From Phymatolithon calcareum (Eukaryota; Rhodophyta; Florideophyceae; Hapalidiales), in contig OZ345382.1 in the NCBI GenBank assembly GCA_977006965.1, positions 496,001 to 560,000 on the forward strand: 64,000 nucleotides of DNA. Reading direction: 5' to 3'. Below are positions 56,096 through 64,000 of this stretch, piece after piece (the first letter of the stretch is position 1; each line of letters opens with the position of its first letter). Made by a program: the position numbers and the translations under genes. Under the pieces are notes generated by a model that saw only the letters and a list, made by a program, of their open reading frames with translations, was not told the DNA's origin and did no database searches.

Positions 56096-57747
56096 TACCT
56101 TCTTCTTCTACAGTCGTAAGTGTATTGGAAAGTGAATGCAAAAACAGGAGAAGAGCTATGCCGTGAGAGACCCTTAGTTATACTCCAATTTCTGAAGAAT
56201 GAAAAGCTGCCTAGGAAAAGATTTATGCTCTCACCTTCCGCGTGGGCGATCTTTCCACAATAAAGAAAGAAAGAAATAATGGTAGAGTAAGCAAACAAGA
56301 AGAGTAATGCGCAGGGGGAATGACCGCCAGATAATGCTGCAAATGAGTGGTCTGTACTCACTACGGGACAGCAGGTTTCATCATCCTCTCGCGATATCTG
56401 GCTTGAACAGAACAGGCCCAAGCTTTACACCAAGGAATTATGAGTATGCTGGATTCAAACCGGGATCGTCTCAATTCAATTTTATTACAGTGAATTGCAT
56501 TGAATTGCAATTTTCTATTTATTGTACGGAGTTTTGGCTGGAGCATGACCGACGACGAAAATATTGCCTTTGAGAACGATAGATGGCACAGTCCAGATAT
56601 CGATGGAGGAGATGCCTATGCCTGAACGAATCGTTTTTAAGAAGCGGCAGTTTGAAGCGGGGCGAAACGACTGCATTAACTGCGATTTTGTTCATTGGTC
56701 GGTGGCTGAGATAGAAAGGCTTAGGTCTCACACAAAGAACGTATTAAGCGATACTCGCAGCCGACTTAGCATAATGATCTTTGAAGCCATTCTCTTCCTC
56801 AAAATTAATACGGCTTATGGGAACGAAAAGGACCTCAAGTCCGCGATAGCGAAAGTAGTTTGCGAACGTGTTCAAGAGCGACGTCAAGGAGATGAGACTT
56901 TTAAATCGAAGTGATAAAACGGTATTGCTCTTACTTGTTCTCGCAGAATCCTAATTGCAATAGGTATTGCGAGATCCACCTCAATTGCAATGGATATTGA
57001 AAGAAGTACATCAATTGCAATTTCTATTGAATGCAGTAATGCTATTGCTATTGATTGCCCAATGAAGCAATAGCGAAAAATTGAATTGGAACGAACCCTG
57101 CGTACAGATCGTATTCGCACTGTGTCTAAACAGTCATGATCATCAGCATTACCAAGAGAGTGTCGGTTAGGCGATCAAAACGATTATTAGCAACCGACAC
57201 TCAGCATGTGAGACCACACTTGTCTTCAAAGTTAGCTTCACTCATCTAGGGGTATATAAGTTGCTCGAGCACAGACCTTCAGTAAATGGAAGGCACCGCA
57301 TTTTTGCACAAAACCGAATTCTCAACACGCTGGTCCCTTATGACCCATACCATGCTCAGCGACATGTTCACTGGCCATTCACCATTTTTTCAGGACCGCT
57401 TGCAAGCATTCTCAACAGAATCTGATCTTTTATAAGCTTCGAGAATTAAGCGTATCGCAGAACGCTCCTGTGTACCTGAATGCGCGAAATGGCAGCCTCG
57501 CTTGCGCGCTCTGTCAATTTTTAGAAGCACTCTGGTTGCAGGTTACACGCTCTTCACTGATCGCGAAATATGGCGTCATCGGTCTCCATAATAGGACCGT
57601 GACAAACGCTTAGCTAAAAGGAAAGAGAAAACAAAGTCGTGTGCAATTGAGAGGGGGGGGGAATTGCAACTTTTATTTAGAATCCCTTTGTGCCGGCATT
57701 CGCCAACACTAGAGCAGCTTCTCTTGTCTAGCTCCTAACCGCACTGC
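55993..57747 (-). repeat. Giant inverted repeat, right arm
   Basis: 1.76 kb inverse of 53959-55894, lacking the hairpin and 140 bp extra of the left arm. It contains the second copy of the 116-codon frame at 56564-56914 on the plus strand. Confidence 0.9.
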
Positions 57748-57749
57748 CT

Positions 57750-58920
57750 TCCCATTCCTAAACGGAGTACATTGCACAATCATTTCTTGTGATACATATA
57801 ATATTCGTATATACGGGTAAGTCTTCCTCAGGTGTTACGCACAATAGGACGGCTCTGCTATTAAATCTGGTATTCTATGTGCGTCCCTAGCATGTACACG
57901 TTCGTTTCTGATAACTCTTCCTAAAAGTTTCCGAAGCGTCGCTTCTTGCAGTGCAAGCCTTCTGCGTTGTGTATACACTCCATGATGTTTTCGCTGAAGA
58001 GCAAAAGGCCATCCAGTGCCTTTTCGGATATCGCTTTGTGTTCATCTTTGATTTCATATACTGACAAGTTGCGCTCCGGGGTCTCAACAATCTTTTTTTT
58101 GCTTCCAGGACCAAACTATCAGGCACCTTTCTTAGCATTCTACTGCACTCGAAACTTCAGTTGCCTTGATCAGAATTGCGCCGTATCTCGTTAGTGCCTC
58201 GGGCCACGTTGTTCTCCTCTGTAGGGGTCCATGTAGGCTTTCTCAGGATCCTGTTGTGTTATCTATCTATCATAATAATGAACGATTATTCCCCTATCGG
58301 GCTAGCAAGCAGTGCTTTTATTTTTACCTTGACGTAGATTACAGCAGGGAATGTAAGCATTCTTCTTTTCTGCCTGCCGCTCGTCATTAGAAGATTCCAC
58401 CCGAGGCAATCGAGCAATCATATTTATCGCACATAACGGTTATCTTCTTTGAAAATATTAATCCTCGCTTGGATACAGAGTTAATTTGGGTCCTCCATTG
58501 AAGCACGGCCTCACTCCCGAAACGGATTGTTTTCTCTAGAGTTGTTACTTTTCATGTCTCGTAGACAGCCCACCTTTTTGATTGTTACATTTTTTTCTAC
58601 ACGCTCCGGTGCCACAAGAGCCCAAAAACGATTTCGGCTACTCTCCACGACAATAAGCTCAGATTCTGACGAAAACTTAAAGTCCACACGGGGAAGTTTT
58701 GCACAGTTTTTTAGTGCTCGTTGCGGCAGTCAGACGACGGACAACTGGCATAAACGCCTTGTGGAGGAACTGGTTGAAAAGGCGGAGCTCAAGGTATGGC
58801 GACATGCACCAAATGTTCATTCTTCATCAGCGACATTTCTTTCTTTCTTTAATGACATTTACTTGCTGTTCTCGATCAAGGATGACGTAGGCTACGTGTG
58901 CATCAAAAGAAGATCCTAGG
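57750..58920. other. Unassigned, with repeat shared with 15.8 kb
   Basis: Short frames. 58255-58340 is the inverse of the repeat at 15760-15832 (GGGCTAGCAAGCAGTGC and TTTTATTTTTACC). The plus frame 58527-58919 is open to the border of the LINE tail but has no recognised domain. Confidence 0.35.
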
Positions 58921-58934
58921 AGATTAGAGAGTGA

Positions 58935-59010
58935 CCGCCACGAAAGACAGTGAGGAGCTGCCGTTTTACTGAAGATAAGGTATTGGGAGCTTTTAAAATA
59001 ACACATCACA
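58935..59010 (+). repeat. LINE 3' tail, 58.9 kb copy
   Basis: GAGGAGCTGCCGTTTTACTG, then GGTATTGGGAGCTTTTAAAA and TAACACATCACATATCC. Same stem and terminal signature as copy A. The coding part before it is not recognisable. Confidence 0.65.
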
Positions 59011-59340
59011 TATCCTCTACGCACAACCAAGTTGATTGCTAGCAGTTTCGATATATACACGAAACCTAAAAATTAACGCATTCTGCAGTAGGAAAGAAAG
59101 AAAAGCCGATGGCGGCTAGCGCCTGCGGTATAGAAGACGTTTTCCTACTTTTCCAAAACCATATGATTCCTGTGGCCTTAATATTAGTTCATCAAAGCCC
59201 TATTTCTTGACAGTGCTTAACATTGCACTGTACTCCTGAAAGCCCCAGACTTTTCATGTAGCTTTCCAAAAGAGATATTTGAGCATTTTAATCAAAAGTT
59301 TTTTTAAAAAATATAATCACTATAAACTATGCTATTTTAA

Positions 59341-60068
59341 CACACCCGTCGCCTAAGAGTGGGCCCGTGATTTGCACGTCCGAAAAAGTCATCTATGCTA
59401 AATCGAATTCCGAATTAAATGATTTTTATATTAATCGAAATGGAACATTTTTTAGACATAGATCCAGAAAAGCAGGGCTTCCGCTGTTTTTCTTTTCGCT
59501 CCACAAGCCTCCGCAAAAAGTCGTACATCACTTTTTCATGGTGCTACGGAAAAATGGTAAACAACTTGAAGCAGTCGTTTTGCCAGGAATATTGCTCGAA
59601 AATCATGTATTGTACGCAACGAGTACGAGATGAGAAATGAAATGCGGAAACTAAAGGGATATTGGAGGGTTCCCTAATCTTCAGTGGAAGGTGCCCACCA
59701 CATTGTGCACAATTCCCCAGCACAAACGCCATGTGCTGACAGCAAAATATGCCTATGCACTGCGCTTTGAGAAAGGCACGCAGCATTCGATACTTCAGAG
59801 TTCCGTAAATATGAATCATAATTGCATTTTGTGGGTTTTTGGTACCCTCAGGCTATTTGTCTTTCCCGCGAAAGGCAGGTTTTCATCGCTCTCCTCAGCT
59901 CCAAGGATTGTGTTAGGCGTAAAAATAACGCCCTAGTGTTACCAAGCTCGACCTCCGCTTTGCAAAGAACCAAAACAAATTGTGATCGGTAAATGTTTTA
60001 CAAAATTCGTGCCTTTCATAACCCTTTGAAAGGCACTTTTTCGGGTACACTCTTAGGCGACGGGTGTG
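59341..60068. mobile_element. piggyBac-type element or MITE, TTAA duplication
   Basis: Inverted ends CACACCCGTCGCCTAAG..., 21 bp perfect, at 59341-59361 and 60048-60068, each flanked by TTAA (59337-59340 and 60069-60072). TTAA duplication with a CACACCC-type start is typical of piggyBac. 728 bp long. Frames inside (59367-59633 plus, 59544-59819 minus) give no clear transposase, so it is treated as non-autonomous. Confidence 0.85.
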
Positions 60069-60079
60069 TTAAAAAAAAC

Positions 60080-60550
60080 ATCAGGGCTTGACTGCTTTTA
60101 AAAAGCAGTCAAAACCATGCTTTGGATCACCATGGATTGACTCTGGAGCCCAGGTATTCATAATTTTGCTCTAATGGGATCCCTAAAGCTCTAAGGCTCT
60201 GGTGCATGCTAGAAGACGCCATGATACGTTACCTTCGTTTGGGTAGGCACTGTTTCTGAGGATTTTGTGCACCTGCGCTCCAAATTGGGAACCATAAAAG
60301 ATTAATCCTAAGACATCCCGGCAAGCTGGCGAAGAAATTTTGAAGAGCTTTGCTTCCAAAACGTTTTTCTTTTCTACTTTTAGCTTCTGTTTCAGGAAAA
60401 GAACTAAAATTCTACTCTGGATTGAGAATCACGACTATCTAAGATAATCCTTTCATTAAGATGGCGTTAGCATTACACCATAGATCAAGCCTTTCCCTGC
60501 ATATTTTATGGACGTCCTGAATCGAGCGAAAATATCACCAAGCGGTAGCG
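60080..60550. other. No recognisable gene
   Basis: Downstream flank of the minus-strand zinc-finger gene. Nothing recognised. Confidence 0.35.
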
Positions 60551-60561
60551 CTAAGACAGAA

Positions 60562-60852
60562 TCAATAACCATTTATGTACTCAAATACTTCAAAGTACTG
60601 CTCCACATTGAAAGTCTCAGCATACACGATGATATAATGATCCTGCTCGATGTGCGACATGAGGTCTTCTATGTGGTCTCCGAGCTCGCGCGGGAGATTG
60701 AACTGGAGGAGGCACTCCTTGCATTCGTATATTACGTTGTCTGTCATTCTGGATCGTCGGACGGATGCCTTCTCTTGTTTTCTCGTTGTGCACGTCTTTC
60801 GCGACTGCCACTGCTTCCGGGATTCTCCGACTTTGTTAATTGCCTTGGCCAT
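60562..60852 (-). CDS. Small zinc-finger protein 1
   Basis: ATG at 60850-60852, 96 residues. The first 35 residues are Lys/Arg-rich. Then comes CKECLLQFN, ELGDHIEDLMSHIEQDH (CxxC ... HxxxxH pattern, one C2H2-like finger) and an acidic, aromatic tail (ETFNVEQYFEVFEY). A paralogue lies 1.1 kb away at 61936. The finger is wider than the classical spacing. A nucleic-acid-binding or regulatory role is inferred; it could also be the last exon of a larger gene or a finger left from a transposon. Confidence 0.5.
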   Translation of the reverse strand: MAKAINKVGESRKQWQSRKTCTTRKQEKASVRRSRMTDNVIYECKECLLQFNLPRELGDHIEDLMSHIEQDHYIIVYAETFNVEQYFEVFEYINGY

Positions 60853-60989
60853 TGACAGATGTTTCGTTTCTCAAACGACTTTTAAGCTGATATTTGGAAA
60901 GGTCATCTTCCAGATGCGCCGCGATGGAAAGCACAGCATATGTAAACAAAGATTGGCGGCGAGAGGTACTGGAGCAGGCTTCTGGGGTT

Positions 60990-61930
60990 TGGTCTAGTTT
61001 AGCTCGAGACAGAGTTACAGTTCTTCGCCGTTACGTGACAACTAGTACATATCTTAGACTGTACTGACCTTCAATTGACGTTCATGTTGACGAATGTGCG
61101 CATTTCAGCGGCTTCTACCCTGAAATCCGCGGTCGCAATCAAGAAAGTTGTCCTTTCGAAGACAAAGACATGAGCTCTTTCGCCCTTAAAGAGCCTCAAG
61201 ACCCAATTCATGTCGTCTTGAATTATAAATCGTGCTACGTGCCGAATGTATGAAACCGGTCTGCATTTCCGCGAAAGAGGGATCCAGTTGTCGCGCCCCG
61301 GTTGTCAGGGTATGCTGGCGTTGCGGGCTTGTAGAATAAAAATATACAATTTCCCTCCAGCGTGAAACATCAGGTAAGGTCATTCCGACAATCAGATTCT
61401 GCTTGCATTACAGAATGAGACGTCTCACCATGAGTGAAGAAGCACAAAAGCCATCAATAGCACACATCAGGAAAGGCGAAGACGCTGACGGCCGGTCTTT
61501 TTAAATTCGACTGTGGAGAGGGTTGAAATCTAGTCATGGCTCTCCAGTCTACGAATAGTAACATTACTGTACTTACTGGGAACCGCATCTCTAGGGAGCA
61601 TTGAAATCAAGTAACTCTTTTTCGACGGATGCTTGTTTCCGAGCTAGGTCTAACATCTCTTGCCAGTTTCTAGACAATGCTTTCAAGAACTAGTTGCAGT
61701 TGATTAGCAAGTAGGTCAATCGCACAGAGGCTTGAAGAACTTGATGCCAAAAAAACAAGGTCAAGGACAAAACATTTACTATGTCGAACCTGCTTGCCGA
61801 ATCTCTCTCTAAAGCAGTAGCGTCTGTGAGCCAAGTTTCTACCAGCTGCAGAATCTAGAACTGCAGTTATGTGAGCTCAAACTACGGAATGCCGAAATCC
61901 GGCCCCTGGGATGACAGGAGATGAGCACGA
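60990..61930. other. Between the two zinc-finger genes, no gene
   Basis: No domain recognised. Short minus frame 61186-61383 is not supported by any family. Confidence 0.3.
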
Positions 61931-61935
61931 GGTAG

Positions 61936-62167
61936 TTAGCCACCTTGATCCTCTAGGTCAGTGACGATGAAGTGTTCGTCGATGTCAAACGTGTCGATGT
62001 CAGTGATGATGTCGTGCTGATAGGCGAGATGGTCCTGTAGGTCTGCTATGTCCTCCCAGTTGGGCAGTGCGGTCTCCAGAACGACGGTGTGATTGCAACG
62101 GCGACATGAAAAAACCGAAAGATCGGCAGTTGCGGCGGCGGAATCCCTGGCGTGCGAATGCATGATT
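61936..62167 (-). CDS. Small zinc-finger protein 2, last exon
   Basis: ATG at 62161-62163 gives 75 residues, with CRRCNHTVVLE, WEDIADLQDHLAYQH and the acidic tail DTFDIDEHFIVTDLED. This aligns with CKECLLQFN, LGDHIEDLMSHIEQDH and ETFNVEQYFEVFEY of the 60.6 kb gene. Upstream lies a well-formed intron (62168-62240). The exon before it (about 62241-62626, minus) has a frame running into the splice site that would join in frame (ending RVRLPYS before the junction), so the protein may be longer, or that exon may be 5' untranslated. Confidence 0.55.
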
Positions 62168-62240
62168 CTGCGCAGGGGGTTGCGTTAGTGAGATGAGAGT
62201 AACGGTGCAAGATTGCGGCGTTAAATAACCGTGAACTTAC
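62168..62240 (-). other. Candidate spliceosomal intron, 73 bp
   Basis: On the minus strand: CCC|GTAAGT at the 5' side, CACTAACGC branch-like motif, pyrimidine stretch CCCCCTGC and GCAG at the 3' side. All three signals fit the consensus and sit directly before the ATG of the zinc-finger exon. Confidence 0.6.
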
Positions 62241-62639
62241 GGGCTATATGGGAGGCGGACACGGGGAAGACAAGGGCCAGAAGTTGTGGTGCTCTGACAA
62301 TCGCGAGCGCGGGGATGGTGTTCGAGACTGATATGGCGGACGACGGCAGAAGAGAGGAGATTCAGAAGATATGTAGTCGGTGTGTTATGATGCAGACAGG
62401 GAATAGTCTCCGGTGTATACACCAGGGAGTGATTGATGGAAGGGACTTGAGCAATAGAGCTGTTGAGGTGGAAAGTCAAGAGTAGCAACCGTATTTCTGA
62501 ACTTGATTGAAGATGCATCAGCCATATGTAGACCCGCTCGCCGGACTGCGAGAGTAACAGTATTGTACTCGCGTCTGATACGATGGTCGGTGTGATTCCA
62601 CGATCGGGGAGTGGGTATGTGCACAACTAGGTTACACAA

Positions 62640-64000
62640 CGAGTTCGGTATCGTAGTTTTAACTGAATGAGTGGATGATGGAAACGTAGTACTGGACTAG
62701 AAAGTATTCATTCTCATTCTCTGATTATGCGAACGAAAACAGAAGGTGCAAGTTCTGGGATGTAATAGTCGCACAGCGAGGAGGATCCGTTAAGAAGTTT
62801 TAATCGTCCATCATAGTGATGCACCTAGACGCACATTTACAAGTCAAATACTCAGCACCAGTGGTGGAGATTGCGCTCTGTGGTGCGGTTCCGTTGTCCA
62901 CGTTGTGCACATGAAGCTGAAAGTGGTGTGCCGGCACGTGTACTGCGCGTGCCTGCTCTCCAAGTATCGTAGGTAGTTTTTATTGATGAACTTACCAAGT
63001 TAGTTTGTGCAAGCCAGGAACGCGGGTCCGATAAATCTCGATTGAGAGAAGCTCGTGCTGCGTGCGCACATAGAGTCCAGTGTAACGATATGCAGCGTTA
63101 GGGATATGTGCATATACATCCGGCGCGAGAGTTATCGATGATGCGTGGAAGGAGCGCATTGCCGACAGCGGGCTGTAGAGTGGGGACCTCTGCTTCGAGT
63201 CTCTAAGCGCGATGGACAGGGAGATTGGTGCGGCGAAGCGCCAATGGAGAATATAGCAAGGCTTTGGACATGTGCGCCACAGACGAATGGTTGCGTTCCA
63301 CGTGAATGACATAGACAGAAGGAGTCGCAGACTTTACGAAGTCTGGCGTCACCGCATTTGCTGGGCTGAGCATTCCACGCACGACCGAATCGCAATTCAT
63401 GTACGGTAGTCCGCCCTGAGCAGTCTTGTGCGTTGATCGAAAACGGAACTAAATGCTCCCCTGAATATTCTTGTCGCGTGCTCCCGAAACCACAGCTATC
63501 GCTCTCTTGCTAGCTGTGCACATCCCAGGGAGTATCTAGGTTGCGTACTATTTAGCATTAACTGCCAGTGGAAGCACTTTAGAGAGCTCCCCAAAGAGAA
63601 TCTACGTAATTACGGGAAACAACCCCTTTCATTGCTATTGATGGGAGGTGAGAACACGAACGGACACTCACTATTTACGAAGGGCGCCACTTGTGGTAGA
63701 ATTACGTTTCGTTTCCAGCATTCTCTTCTTCCGCATCCGACATGTCGAAAATATTCCCTTGTTGCTCAAACACTGGCTTTCTTCGGACCGAATGACATTA
63801 TTCGAAAGCACCGGGAGAACTAAAGTTCAATATCTTAGATGGGAGGATTTAGAGGGAAATAGAGCTACAGCATAATGTAGGGATAGAAAAAATACTTTAT
63901 TGATGGGCGGACGAAATTAGCTACATTTGACGTGTGAGGTTAAAAATCTTTTTGGTGTTAGGGGGCTGTTCTTGCTCTAAAAAGCGCATTACAGGAACCC
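62640..64000. other. No recognisable gene
   Basis: Several short minus frames between 62992 and 63400 overlap, and none shows a known domain. The right end of the window holds nothing I can assign. Confidence 0.3.

Noticed and set aside
55466-56421. Identical 108-codon frames on opposite strands
   Set aside because: Duplicated only because they lie in the palindrome arms; low-complexity Ser/Phe-rich, no domain.
1-64000. CRISPR arrays, bacterial operons, rRNA and tRNA genes
   Set aside because: None seen. Repeats present are transposon termini, tails or satellites, and I could not find a convincing tRNA by eye.

Overview
ORGANISM. The window is nuclear DNA of a eukaryote, dominated by transposable elements. 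Evidence: LINE, Copia, hAT, pogo/Tigger, Harbinger-like and piggyBac-like pieces; one probable spliceosomal intron (GTAAGT, CTAAC branch, CAG at 62168-62240); no operons or ribosome sites. A red alga (Chondrus-like) is my leading guess, because of one long intronless secreted-protein gene in a repeat-choked setting and a Copia element with very short LTRs. This is inference; the sequence alone does not prove it. LAYOUT. 1-15.56 kb: one old LINE lies in four pieces (1-2910, 10053-10289, about 11207-11545, about 13865-15560), split by three insertions: a 7.1 kb hAT-type element (itself carrying a small Harbinger-like element, a perfect palindrome MITE and a pogo-like transposase), a 5'-truncated LINE in the opposite direction with its own target duplication, and a 2.1-2.3 kb pyrimidine-rich satellite block. 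15.6-20.5 kb: further LINE fragments, two families of retroelement 3' tails, and a foldback pair of about 0.6 kb arms with a nested insertion. 20.5-27.9 kb: mostly unrecognised DNA with a 0.93 kb Harbinger-like non-autonomous element and a TTACAG-rich repeat. 27.9-30.5 kb: a decayed Copia-type element that keeps gag, protease and integrase but shows no reverse transcriptase. 32-43 kb: three relics of a Harbinger/IS5-like transposase, one inside a complete-looking 2.7 kb element with a divergent second gene, and several short relatives sharing the terminal motif TGCGGGAAA. 43.2-44.4 kb: a Tigger/pogo pseudogene. 44.4-49.08 kb: a complete Copia retrotransposon with identical 86 bp LTRs, a half-tRNA primer site and one unbroken gag-pol frame. 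50.0-52.8 kb: the one convincing host gene, a secreted PKD / IPT / beta-propeller / IPT protein of 918 residues. 53.96-57.75 kb: a giant inverted repeat with arms of 1.94 and 1.76 kb. 59.34-60.07 kb: a piggyBac-type MITE with TTAA duplications. 60.5-62.6 kb: two small paralogous zinc-finger genes. HOW IT FITS TOGETHER. Apart from the secreted protein and the zinc-finger pair, nothing looks like host function. The window is a record of layered insertions: LINE first, then DNA transposons and satellite inside it, and a very recent Copia insertion that landed at the edge of a dead pogo element. The strongest new observation is the TGCGGGAAA-ended family, linking one potentially autonomous element with four short derivatives and three single ends.
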